Program-made: the position numbers and the translations under genes
Part shown: positions 1 through 6,519 of the stretch, one piece after another
Layout: each line of letters begins with the position of its first letter
Numbering within the stretch: position 1 is the first letter of the stretch
NCBI GenBank assembly: GCA_001593845.1
Contig: LUCF01000029.1
Coordinates: 1-8,279, forward strand
Reading direction: 5' to 3'
DNA: 8,279 nucleotides
Source: Candidatus Bathyarchaeota archaeon B63
GTDB lineage: Archaea > Thermoproteota > Bathyarchaeia > Bathyarchaeales > DTEX01
Notes under the pieces: model-generated
Told to the model about the DNA's origin: nothing
Seen by the model: the letters and a program-made list of their open reading frames with translations, nothing else
The model's database searches: none

Positions 1-2
1 TA

Positions 3-608
3 GACGAGAAGGTAGACGCTCTCATGAGGGACTTCCCAGGGTTCCACGGGGAATTCACGCTTATAGCTGCGGATGGCGCTGCTCAGGCGATTGTTGAGAG
101 GGGAAAGATCCCGCACATAATCGTCACAGACCTAGACGGCGACTTCGAGGCGATACTCAACTCGGCGAGGAGAGGCTCGATCATCGCCGTTCACGCGCAT
201 GGGGACAACATGGAGAGGGTATCTCGGCACATGGGGGAGATCATCTCCGCCACGAGGCTCATCATCGGGACGACCCAGGTTGAGCCCGTGCCGCCCACCG
301 TGAACTTCGGGGGGTTCACTGATGGGGACAGAGCCGTCTTCATGGCTTCAAGATACGAGGCTACCCCCATCGTCCTCGTAGGCATGGACTTCGGCAACGT
401 CGTCGGAAGGAGATCCAAGCCATGGCTGAGAAGCGACGTGGACGCTTGGGGAGACAAACTGAAGAAGCTCAGGATAGCCTATGAACTGATATCGTGGGTC
501 ACGGGGAGGCTCGGCCTGGAGATCTATACGACCTCAGAGACCGCGCCGCCTGGAACGAGGAGGCTCCGCATAGAGGAGATTGAAGGGATCTTAAGGTGCC
601 ACGCTTAA
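3..608 (+). CDS. mptE: 6-hydroxymethyl-7,8-dihydropterin pyrophosphokinase, MptE type (5'-partial)
   Basis: Cytoplasmic enzyme that transfers diphosphate from ATP to 6-hydroxymethyl-7,8-dihydropterin, activating it for condensation with the aminobenzene arm of tetrahydromethanopterin (family knowledge). The frame is open to the left edge: codons from base 3 read DEKVDAL before the ATG at 24, so that ATG is probably internal and the true start lies outside the window, perhaps about 30-40 residues upstream. Counting from the ATG at 24, visible archaeal MptE/DUF115-type motifs are AADGAAQ (residues 15-21), VTDLDGD (34-40), VHAHGDN (56-62), NFGGFTDGDRAVF around residue 95 and GMDFG near residue 120. 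The acidic TDLDGD and the HAHGDN segments are the likely metal and diphosphate site. The last 13 bases overlap the GTG start of the next gene, so the two are very likely co-transcribed and translationally coupled. The MptE assignment is firm; only the N-terminus is missing. Confidence 0.9.
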   Translation, partial: DEKVDALMRDFPGFHGEFTLIAADGAAQAIVERGKIPHIIVTDLDGDFEAILNSARRGSIIAVHAHGDNMERVSRHMGEIISATRLIIGTTQVEPVPPTVNFGGFTDGDRAVFMASRYEATPIVLVGMDFGNVVGRRSKPWLRSDVDAWGDKLKKLRIAYELISWVTGRLGLEIYTTSETAPPGTRRLRIEEIEGILRCHA

Positions 609-1345
609 AGAGGATTCTCTGGTGCATAACCGGGGCCGGCGGGCAACTACGCAGCGTACTCCGAGGCTTCCTAAGCCTGAAGGAATCCCGCCTAGACTTG
701 GAGGTCGGGGTGGCCTTCTCAAGGGCCGGCGTGGAGGTTGCGAGGATCTACGGCGTACTCGACAAGGCCTCATCCGTCGCCACCGGCGGCAGATACGGCG
801 GCGTCTACAGGGACTCCTCGAGCAGCGGGGTAGCTGAGGACGGCGTCCCAATCGGGGGGAGGGTTAGCCTGGGCCGTTATGACGTTGTCGTCGTAGCTCC
901 GGCAACATCCAACACTCTGGCGAAGATAGCCCATGGAGTGGCTGACACCTTACCCACGATCGCGGCTAGCCAGGCGCTTAAGACGGGCATCCCGCTTCTT
1001 ATCCTCCCGTCTGACTACGCTGAGGAGTCCGTTACGACCATGCCGTGCCGCATAATCGATGAGATGTGCAACCGCTGCCGGCTCTGCGTGGATGCATGCC
1101 CATACGATGCTATCCACGTCCTGCCCGGCGGGGATGTGAGGATCGATTATGGCCTGTGTAGGGGATGCGAGAGATGCGTGGCTGCCTGTCCAGTTGAGGC
1201 TATACGCTGCTGGGAGGAGTCCACGGTCAGCCCAAGCCCAATAGACCTTGAGAATCTAGCCAGACTGAAGGCGACGAGCGGCGTATACATCGCCAATAGC
1301 AGCGGAGAATTAATCGAGAAATTAAGGATTCTCCTCGGCATCTAA
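596..1345 (+). CDS. dmrX: DmrX-like iron-sulfur flavoprotein, probable dihydromethanopterin reductase
   Basis: A 249-residue protein with an N-terminal flavoprotein domain of the HFCD/archaeoflavoprotein type and two ferredoxin-like clusters. CITGAGG at residues 10-16 and VAPATSNTLAKIAHGVAD at 100-117 are the usual FMN-binding parts of this fold. Two perfect CxxCxxCxxxCP motifs follow: C158, C161, C164, C168 and C188, C191, C194, C198, predicting two [4Fe-4S] clusters. The same domain order is found in the Methanosarcina mazei iron-sulfur flavoprotein that reduces dihydromethanopterin to tetrahydromethanopterin (recalled from literature, not checked). Lying directly after mptE with a 13-base overlap supports that role; a different pterin or flavin reductase activity remains possible. 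The start is GTG at 596, with a GAAGGGATC ribosome-like site at 582-590 five bases upstream; no later start keeps the ITGAGG motif. The final TAA shares bases with the stop of the convergent DUF1464 gene. Confidence 0.85.
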   Translation: MPRLKRILWCITGAGGQLRSVLRGFLSLKESRLDLEVGVAFSRAGVEVARIYGVLDKASSVATGGRYGGVYRDSSSSGVAEDGVPIGGRVSLGRYDVVVVAPATSNTLAKIAHGVADTLPTIAASQALKTGIPLLILPSDYAEESVTTMPCRIIDEMCNRCRLCVDACPYDAIHVLPGGDVRIDYGLCRGCERCVAACPVEAIRCWEESTVSPSPIDLENLARLKATSGVYIANSSGELIEKLRILLGI

Positions 1346-2499
1346 AGCTTGGGGTTCTTCACGCTCTCAACGTAGGCCCTCAGCAGCCTCTCCTTCGCTT
1401 CCCTCAGTCTCGGATGGTAGACCCAGCTCATGACCGTTCCGCTCGCCTCTCCTATTCGCATATGCCTAATGAGGCCGCTGAACTCTCCGCCGGCTATGCC
1501 ATCGGCGACCACGGCGTAGCCCTGAGCAGCCTCCTTCGAGGCCTCAGCGCCCCGAAGCATTCCCAGGTTCCTCACAGGGCCGATTCTGGCCAGCCTCTCC
1601 TCGATCAGCTTTCTGAAGCCCTGGTTCCTCGAGTATCTCCCGGATAGGATGATCTCCTCTGGGTTCCGGATCGATGTCGTCATGCCCCTCACCGACCTCT
1701 CGATCCCCTCCAGCATCGCGTTTAGGGCAAGAACGTAGGGCTCCTCTCCCTGATCGTACCTCCTAAGCGCCTCATCCATGCTCTGAGCCCCACATATGTC
1801 GGCTACCCCGCCGTGGAAGACGTCGCTTCTAGCCCATTCTCTGCCCATCACCGCTATCTCGCCGTCCACAGACCCCATCGTGAGGAAACCTGCATACCCA
1901 AGTGTGCCGCCGAGCCCATCGATTATCCTGCCCTTCTCAACCGCTACGGCGGCGTTGTATCCGAACCCCAACTCGACGAGTATGAAGCTCGCCTCCTCAG
2001 GGTCGATGCTGCTCCTCTCAGACTGGTCGATGACCCCGAGGACGGCGGTGGCCATCTTATCCGCTGTTCCCATATCGAGCTTATTGACCTTCCTATGCTT
2101 GGGAACCGTGGGAAGCAGGATGCATGACGGTATGTAGCAGACTGGGAGGCCCCTACGATGAAGCTCCACAACGACCTCCGTGAGCGCCCTGTAGACATGT
2201 ATCCCCAGCTCGCCGAGCTCGATCCCACGCCTCAGATCATCCTCCCTCGTCAGGAGGAGAACCTCAAGTGCGAAGCGGTAAGGGTCGATTATCTCATGGT
2301 TGAAGGTGACCGGAACCCCGTATCCCGAAGGCCCAGATATGATGTCGACGTGGCCCGCTGCCTCAACCGCCTCAACGAGCGCCTCAGGCCTCTCAGCGAC
2401 AGTCACCGTGTCTATGCTCTCCTCCCATACTACCCGGCCTCCCTCAATAACGGCGATATCGAAGCTCCTCGTTCCCGGATCTATCCCTAAAGCCCTCAT
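1342..2499 (-). CDS. DUF1464 family protein, sugar-kinase/ASKHA fold, substrate unknown
   Basis: A 385-residue archaeal protein of the DUF1464 group, often labelled 'predicted butyrate kinase' by fold similarity only. The N-terminal GIDPGTRSFDIAV (residues 5-17) is the phosphate-1 loop of the acetate-kinase/sugar-kinase/Hsp70 fold. The family-typical PKHRKVNKLDMGTADKMA lies at 133-150; the phosphate-2 loop VELGFGYNAAVAV and the following GRIIDGLGGTLG span 175-201; an adenosine-type segment EEIILSGRYSRN is at 281-292. A nucleotide-dependent phosphotransferase is therefore plausible, but the substrate is not known and butyrate kinase should not be assumed. It is the second gene behind mptA (15-base gap) with a strong GGGGAGAGG site seven bases before its ATG, so it is almost certainly made with mptA. 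That placement suggests a link to pterin or tetrahydromethanopterin metabolism (inference). No frameshift or missing loop is seen. Confidence 0.82.
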   Translation of the reverse strand: MRALGIDPGTRSFDIAVIEGGRVVWEESIDTVTVAERPEALVEAVEAAGHVDIISGPSGYGVPVTFNHEIIDPYRFALEVLLLTREDDLRRGIELGELGIHVYRALTEVVVELHRRGLPVCYIPSCILLPTVPKHRKVNKLDMGTADKMATAVLGVIDQSERSSIDPEEASFILVELGFGYNAAVAVEKGRIIDGLGGTLGYAGFLTMGSVDGEIAVMGREWARSDVFHGGVADICGAQSMDEALRRYDQGEEPYVLALNAMLEGIERSVRGMTTSIRNPEEIILSGRYSRNQGFRKLIEERLARIGPVRNLGMLRGAEASKEAAQGYAVVADGIAGGEFSGLIRHMRIGEASGTVMSWVYHPRLREAKERLLRAYVESVKNPKL

Positions 2500-2506
2500 G
2501 CAACGG

Positions 2507-2515
2507 CCTCTCCCC
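2507..2515 (-). promoter_or_regulatory. Ribosome binding site of the DUF1464 gene, fused to the mptA stop
   Basis: On the minus strand this reads GGGGAGAGG, seven bases before the ATG at 2499. Its first G is the last base of the mptA TAG stop (2517-2515), so termination of mptA places ribosomes on this site. It supports the ATG at 2499 as the start and coupled translation of the two genes. Confidence 0.65.
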
Positions 2516-3399
2516 TATTTTGATGCAAGCTCATCGATCACCCGGCTCAACGTCGCCCCCGTACTCACATGCGCATTGAAGGGATGCACGCTCTCGTAGC
2601 TCTCAGCCTCTATCATGATCTGGGTCTCGGGTGGGAAGCCCTCCCCGCTCAGCTTCGTAGCGAGCCTAGAGAGGATGTGGCGGACAACATCTTCTACGAA
2701 CATGGGGTTCTTGAACGCCGCCTTTATGAGCTCGTACTCCTGCCGCCTCTTAAGCAGGCTTATGATCGGGGCTGAGAATGCCGTGGCAGTTGCCTCAACA
2801 AGCCATTCGGCGGGAACCGGGTTGTCCCCAGCCTTAGCCTCAACGGTCACCCTAGTCCGCTGCGTATGGCTGAGGCCGCCGTTCGGGTCCGCCTCCTCCA
2901 AGGATGAGTAGACCGCCTGTGCGCAGGGGCATACGGTTAGGCCCTCCATCGTTATGCCCGTTGTCCACTCGGCCTCCCGGCCTCTCCGCATCGAGACAGC
3001 TAATTTGACGTCGACAGCCTCCGGAATGCTCTCCTTAATGAGGTTCAGATGGGTCTCGAAGTAGCGGATGGTCCTCGCCTCTACTCCAGCCTTATTCGCG
3101 TAGGGGTTCTTCAGGAGAAGCATCCTGCACATGGCTTCTAAGAATTCATTAAGGCTCCCGAATCGTCTCCTTCCCTTTTCTATCGCCTCCTGGATCGCCT
3201 CCACGATCCTGGACATGTGCGCTCCCCTCTGGTTCCTGGGAAGGTCGATGAAAGCATCTAGCTCAACATCGTAGGAGAGGCTCCGCGTGGATGTCTGGGC
3301 CTCTATTCTCCTACGTATCCCCTTTACCCCTATCCTCTCTATCGCCAGCGACAAGCTGGGCCTCTCATTCTGAACGTCTCTGTCGAGGCTCCGCGTCAA
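2515..3399 (-). CDS. mptA: GTP cyclohydrolase MptA (FolE2/GCYH-IB superfamily)
   Basis: First enzyme of archaeal pterin synthesis: an Fe(II)-dependent cyclohydrolase converting GTP to 7,8-dihydroneopterin 2',3'-cyclic phosphate (family knowledge). With a TTG start at 3399 the protein has 294 residues. Visible motifs are DVQNERPSLSLAIERIGVKG (8-27), GAHMSR (59-64), TVCPCAQ (155-161, with metal ligand C157), SHTQR (177-181, H178) and ESVHPFNAH (269-277, H272), all as expected for MptA/FolE2. The frame stays open up to ATG 3513, but those 38 extra residues would run into the divergent gene, lie upstream of the TATA-like box and are absent from typical MptA proteins, whose N-terminus sits just before the VQ motif. 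The TTG has a weak AGGCGAG site six bases upstream. It heads an operon with the DUF1464 gene and is divergent from the QueD-type gene. Function is firm; the start is moderately sure. Confidence 0.9.
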   Translation of the reverse strand: MTRSLDRDVQNERPSLSLAIERIGVKGIRRRIEAQTSTRSLSYDVELDAFIDLPRNQRGAHMSRIVEAIQEAIEKGRRRFGSLNEFLEAMCRMLLLKNPYANKAGVEARTIRYFETHLNLIKESIPEAVDVKLAVSMRRGREAEWTTGITMEGLTVCPCAQAVYSSLEEADPNGGLSHTQRTRVTVEAKAGDNPVPAEWLVEATATAFSAPIISLLKRRQEYELIKAAFKNPMFVEDVVRHILSRLATKLSGEGFPPETQIMIEAESYESVHPFNAHVSTGATLSRVIDELASK

Positions 3400-3432
3400 T
3401 TTTTGCTCGCCTAACCGTAGTAAAAGCGAGCT

Positions 3433-3447
3433 ATGCTTTTTAAGGAC
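3433..3447. promoter_or_regulatory. Shared TATA-like element between mptA and the QueD gene
   Basis: The plus strand has CTTTTTAAG at 3436-3444, which on the minus strand reads CTTAAAAAG. It is the best TATA-like element in the divergent gap and is nearly symmetric. From its centre to the TTG of mptA (3399) is about 41 bases, and to the ATG of the QueD gene (3482) about 42. With transcription starting roughly 25 bases past a TATA box, both mRNAs would have leaders of about 15 bases. No convincing A-rich BRE is seen on either side, so direction cannot be read from the sequence. A second weak box, CTTTTACTA on the minus strand at about 3429-3421, could instead give a nearly leaderless mptA mRNA. 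Confidence 0.5.
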
Positions 3448-3468
3448 TTCTATTCTCAATGAGACCTC

Positions 3469-3477
3469 AGAAGGTGA
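3469..3477 (+). promoter_or_regulatory. Ribosome binding site of the QueD-type gene
   Basis: AGAAGGTGA, with GGTGA matching the archaeal 16S 3' end, ends four bases before the ATG at 3482. A second in-frame ATG at 3488 lies ten bases away, so the first is preferred. Confidence 0.6.
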
Positions 3478-3481
3478 ATCG

Positions 3482-3913
3482 ATGAGGATGAAGGTAGGCG
3501 TTGAGGGCTTCACTTTCGACTCCGCTCACTATACGAAAGGCTCATCGGAGAAGTGCATGAACCTCCACGGCCACACATTCCGCCTAGACGTGGAGGTCGA
3601 GGGGAATGTAGATCCTCAGACGGGCATGGTTATCGACTTCGGGCTGGTGAAGAGCGTGACGATGGAGGTGCTGGAGGACTACGACCATAAGGTGATAATC
3701 CCCAAGAGGGAAAGCGAGGGGCTTGTCCTCTCCGGGCCCTTCCTCGGACGCGTCAAGACGATCGATTACCCAGAGGCGACTACGGAGTATCTGGCCCTAG
3801 ACATAGCTAGGAAGCTTCACGAGAGACTCGATGCGAAGGTCAGGGTCAAGCTGTACGAGGGGAACAGAAGCTACGTGATCGTGGAGTACCCGGACGGAAA
3901 GGACGGATCATGA
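3482..3913 (+). CDS. queD: 6-carboxy-tetrahydropterin synthase QueD (PTPS family)
   Basis: A 143-residue single-domain protein of the 6-pyruvoyl-tetrahydropterin synthase family, normal in length. Zinc ligands are H16 (in SAH), H29 and H31 (HGH). The catalytic Cys is C25 in CMNLHGH, giving the CxxxHGH spacing of QueD rather than the longer CxxxxxHGH of eukaryotic PTPS or the Glu-based motif of PTPS-III. GMVIDFG (48-54), D68-H69, the EATTEYLA segment (98-105) and E126 complete the expected active site. QueD converts dihydroneopterin triphosphate to 6-carboxy-tetrahydropterin on the way to preQ0 and, in archaea, archaeosine in tRNA (family knowledge). Being divergent from mptA suggests joint control of the pterin supply for deazaguanine and C1-carrier synthesis (inference); a pterin side-chain role inside the methanopterin route cannot be excluded. 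Its last 43 bases overlap the 3' end of the convergent RFAP synthase gene. Confidence 0.83.
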   Translation: MRMKVGVEGFTFDSAHYTKGSSEKCMNLHGHTFRLDVEVEGNVDPQTGMVIDFGLVKSVTMEVLEDYDHKVIIPKRESEGLVLSGPFLGRVKTIDYPEATTEYLALDIARKLHERLDAKVRVKLYEGNRSYVIVEYPDGKDGS

Positions 3914-4887
3914 GAGTTGAGGGCTCTGAATGAGAAGCCCCTGTTTCTAGGCTGAGCTACGAAGAGCTCGGCTTCGATCCCTATCCTGTCGGCTGACCTA
4001 CGCATGTGCTCAAGCAGCCTCCTAGCCATCCTGGAGCCCTCAACCAAGCCGTAGGCGGTGGGCCCCCAGCTGCTCTGGCCAACACCGTAAGCCCCACCCT
4101 CAAGCATAGCCTCAACCAGCCGCTCAGTCTCCCAGCAGCAGAATTCTCCTCCTTGGTACTTCGAGAAGTACCTCCCGACGAGGCGTTGAACCTTAGTGAG
4201 GGCGGCTCCGAAGCCCTCAGCATCACCGCGGGCCAAGGCCGGAAGCATCTCCAGCAAGACGGCCTCGTGGAGGGCATGTTCGAGGCTAGGGTTCATCTCG
4301 GGAGCCCTTAGGAAGGGCCTCTCCTGCCTTTCGTCTAGGCCCCGTATCCCCCTCGGAACGGCGACGATGAATTTCCAGCTCCTCGGCATCGGCCTCCTCA
4401 GCATCACAGCGGGGAGATCATTGGGGCTTTTGGGCTCGCTGATGCCTTTCTCGGTTATGGTCCGGCCGCTGTCGATTATGAAGCCCCCATGCATGAAGGC
4501 GGCTATGCCTACTCCTGAGATCCATCCCCTCTTCAGCATGAATGCGAGCCGCTTAACGCCGTATCTCAGGCCGTAGACCCGTGAGAGCCCATAGGCTATG
4601 CAGAGCCTAAGCTGCGTCGTGGACCCCAAGCCCACATGCCGGGGTATGGCCTTTAAGACAGTCACCTCGGCCCCTGGAAGATTCAGCTGCTCAAAGACCT
4701 CTTTAACGTCCGGTTCAACAGCGACCCCAGTCAAGTTTCTCACGTTTAGCCTCTCAGCTCTGCTCACCCGTACAGTCACTTCAGGCCTGTCTATCGCGAG
4801 CCCCATGCCACCGTACGCTATGCCGCCTGAGGAGACGGTGTAGAAGCCCATGTGGATCCTCGCTGAGCTGCTCACCTCGACTTTCAT
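3871..4887 (-). CDS. mptG: beta-ribofuranosylaminobenzene 5'-phosphate synthase (RFAP synthase)
   Basis: Condenses an aminobenzoate or hydroxybenzoate precursor with PRPP, with loss of CO2 and pyrophosphate, to give the ribosyl arm of methanopterin; the first step committed to this cofactor (family knowledge). It has the GHMP-kinase fold but acts as a phosphoribosyltransferase. Counting from ATG 4887 (338 residues): SSSARIHMGF (6-15), YGGMGLAID (25-33), the glycine-rich loop PRHVGLGSTTQL (82-93) and RGWISGVGIAAFMHGGF (120-136), followed by IIDSG. All match archaeal RFAP synthases. Three starts are possible (GTG 4896, ATG 4893, ATG 4887). The last is chosen because GGTGAT at 4897-4892 lies four bases before it and the family begins with MKVEV-like sequence. 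The upstream DHPS-like gene ends at 4893, so the pair is coupled. The C-terminal tail past RNRGFSF is encoded in the 43-base overlap with the QueD gene. Confidence 0.9.
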   Translation of the reverse strand: MKVEVSSSARIHMGFYTVSSGGIAYGGMGLAIDRPEVTVRVSRAERLNVRNLTGVAVEPDVKEVFEQLNLPGAEVTVLKAIPRHVGLGSTTQLRLCIAYGLSRVYGLRYGVKRLAFMLKRGWISGVGIAAFMHGGFIIDSGRTITEKGISEPKSPNDLPAVMLRRPMPRSWKFIVAVPRGIRGLDERQERPFLRAPEMNPSLEHALHEAVLLEMLPALARGDAEGFGAALTKVQRLVGRYFSKYQGGEFCCWETERLVEAMLEGGAYGVGQSSWGPTAYGLVEGSRMARRLLEHMRRSADRIGIEAELFVAQPRNRGFSFRALNSHDPSFPSGYSTIT

Positions 4888-4892
4888 CCCCA

Positions 4893-6473
4893 TCACCCCG
4901 ATGGGTCTATCGGCCTAGCCCGTTCAAAGAGGCTCTCATCCTCGACGTAACTTTTACCGGTCCTCAGCGCCTCCTCCGCTTTGCCGAGCTCAACGCCCAA
5001 ATAGAACGCATGAGGCAGTATGGAGACGAGTCCTCTCCTCAGGATCTCATCGTATATCGAGATGGCCCTTCTGCCTCTTATCAGGAGCTTTCCCCTCACG
5101 CCCTTATAGAGGGCCTCGATCATCCCATCCTCGTGGTTAACCCTCACGGTGAAGAAGCCGAGCGGATCAGGCGGATGCCCACCGCCTTTCCCCTCAGCCT
5201 CGATTGCCTCTGCACCCTCAATGTCTAGATTCACATCTATCATCCTCTTGTCCTTCAGGATCAGCAGGTCTAACCCCAGATCCTTCGGCGGGGTCTTTTT
5301 CCTCCAAGCGATCGCCGCCATCTGCGCGGATATCTTAGCCTCAGATGTGGACCCTATGGCCTTTACGCTCTTGTCCATGACCAGGAGGAGGCTGACCCCC
5401 ATCTCAGCCGCAAGCATAGTTAGGAGGGCATTAACCCCTACAGAGTCAGCGTCTATCATCTCCGCGACGTTGCATAGCCCCATCAATAATGGAACGTCAG
5501 GCATTCTCTGCTTGAGCATGTGATAGGCCCTGAGGGACTCGAATGTCCCCGTTGGGCCGGCCGGATTTAGCGGCTCAAGCACCGGATCAGCGATGAGATA
5601 CTCAATATTATGCCTCTGCGCGAGCTTCATGTTCCTCTCGAGGAGCCTTAGCTTATCCTCAGCGGTCCGGGCGAATAGGCCCCTCCTAGAATCGTATGGT
5701 ATAACGACGGCTGGTGTCCGCCTGACTTTATCCGCGACCCTCCGTATGTTCCCGGCTTCGAGGCTCATCACCATGTCAACGCCTGCCTCTACGCCTGCGA
5801 TGATCTCGCCTGGAATAACGGAGTCCAGCATCAGGGGGGAGTCATACTCATCCTTAAGAAGCCTAACGTATCTTCTCACCTTATCCGGATGGGCGGCGCC
5901 AGCTTGGAACCCCAACCCGATTATGTCCGCGCCCTCCTCTATCCTCCTCCCCGCGGCTTTTATCAGATCCTCCTCACTCAGAAGGTGGGCTTCAGGGACC
6001 TCTGATATCACCCTTATGGGAGGAGGATCCGCTGGGACATCTATCCCGCCTATGCATATGTGGACCTTAGAGAAGGCAAGCCTCTCAGCCTCGCTGAGGA
6101 TCTCCTTCGCGTTGCGGCGTAGCTCCTCGATGAGGAGGATGTCAGCTGGGATGTCTGGGGATAATTTTTCCGGGTTGAGTCTCCGGAGAAGCAGCGGTAT
6201 ATCCACGGCGTGCTTTGGGCCTTTAACGACCCTCACTCCTATGGCTTCCTCAACTGGCTTCATGGATCCCTGGATTGCCCCTGAGACCATTATGAGGTCA
6301 TAATCTTCGAGGCGGATCTTCTTGAGGTATGAAGCGATAGACTTTGGGGTTGCGAGGGCGGCTACGTCTATGGGCATCCTTAGAACCCTGACATCATATT
6401 GGGGGGGAGAAGCATCCGCCGCGGCGTGGACAGCCGGCTCAGCGAGCCTCCCGGTCAATAACAGAATCCTCAA
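4893..6473 (-). CDS. Dihydropteroate-synthase-like protein with C-terminal DUF4346-type domain
   Basis: A 526-residue archaeal protein of the MJ0107-like 'dihydropteroate synthase-related' group. From TTG 6473 it starts MRILLLTGRLAEP. Residues 1 to about 150 form an N-terminal domain. A pterin-binding TIM barrel follows, with ADIIGLGFQAG near 182-192, MLDSVIPGEIIAGVEAG near 215-231 and NVAEMIDADSVGVNALL at 335-351. After PPKDLGLDLL (395-404) comes an extension with DPLGFFTVRVN and HAFYLGVELGKAEEAL, typical of DUF4346. The likely role is joining the activated pterin to the RFAP arm, supported by tight coupling to RFAP synthase; however, another methanogen protein has been credited with DHPS activity, so this is not settled. 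ATG 6521 is possible but lies upstream of the TATA box and lacks a good ribosome site; TTG 6473 has GAGAGG seven bases upstream and gives the family's usual N-terminus. Confidence 0.83.
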   Translation of the reverse strand: MRILLLTGRLAEPAVHAAADASPPQYDVRVLRMPIDVAALATPKSIASYLKKIRLEDYDLIMVSGAIQGSMKPVEEAIGVRVVKGPKHAVDIPLLLRRLNPEKLSPDIPADILLIEELRRNAKEILSEAERLAFSKVHICIGGIDVPADPPPIRVISEVPEAHLLSEEDLIKAAGRRIEEGADIIGLGFQAGAAHPDKVRRYVRLLKDEYDSPLMLDSVIPGEIIAGVEAGVDMVMSLEAGNIRRVADKVRRTPAVVIPYDSRRGLFARTAEDKLRLLERNMKLAQRHNIEYLIADPVLEPLNPAGPTGTFESLRAYHMLKQRMPDVPLLMGLCNVAEMIDADSVGVNALLTMLAAEMGVSLLLVMDKSVKAIGSTSEAKISAQMAAIAWRKKTPPKDLGLDLLILKDKRMIDVNLDIEGAEAIEAEGKGGGHPPDPLGFFTVRVNHEDGMIEALYKGVRGKLLIRGRRAISIYDEILRRGLVSILPHAFYLGVELGKAEEALRTGKSYVEDESLFERARPIDPSG

Positions 6474-6480
6474 GGGGCAT

Positions 6481-6486
6481 CCTCTC
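6481..6486 (-). promoter_or_regulatory. Ribosome binding site that decides the TTG start of the DHPS-like gene
   Basis: The minus strand reads GAGAGG, seven bases before TTG 6473. An ATG at 6480 in the spacer is out of frame. Together with the conserved MRILLLTGRLAEP N-terminus this favours TTG 6473 over ATG 6521. Confidence 0.55.
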
Positions 6487-6507
6487 GCTAATATCGATTC
6501 GCACTTA

Positions 6508-6519
6508 GGAATATAAGAC
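6508..6519 (-). promoter_or_regulatory. TATA-box promoter of the DHPS-like / RFAP synthase operon
   Basis: The minus strand reads GTCTTATATTCC here, with TTATAT at 6516-6511 as the TATA core. It lies in the 49-100 base gap after tldE. Its centre is about 40 bases before TTG 6473, the same distance as in the mptA/QueD promoter region, predicting transcription from about 6488 and a leader of about 15 bases. The alternative ATG at 6521 would not be in this transcript. Confidence 0.55.

Noticed and set aside
1796..2599. Several plus-strand open frames opposite the DUF1464 and mptA genes
   Set aside because: They mirror strongly motif-supported minus-strand genes and show no family motif of their own.
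3400..3513. N-terminal extension of MptA to ATG 3513
   Set aside because: It overlaps the start of the divergent gene, lies upstream of the TATA-like box and is not typical of the family.
5593..6303. Open frame of 236 codons on the plus strand
   Set aside because: It is fully antisense to the DHPS-like gene, rich in Ser/Arg/Leu, without recognisable motifs or a ribosome site; a by-product of codon bias.
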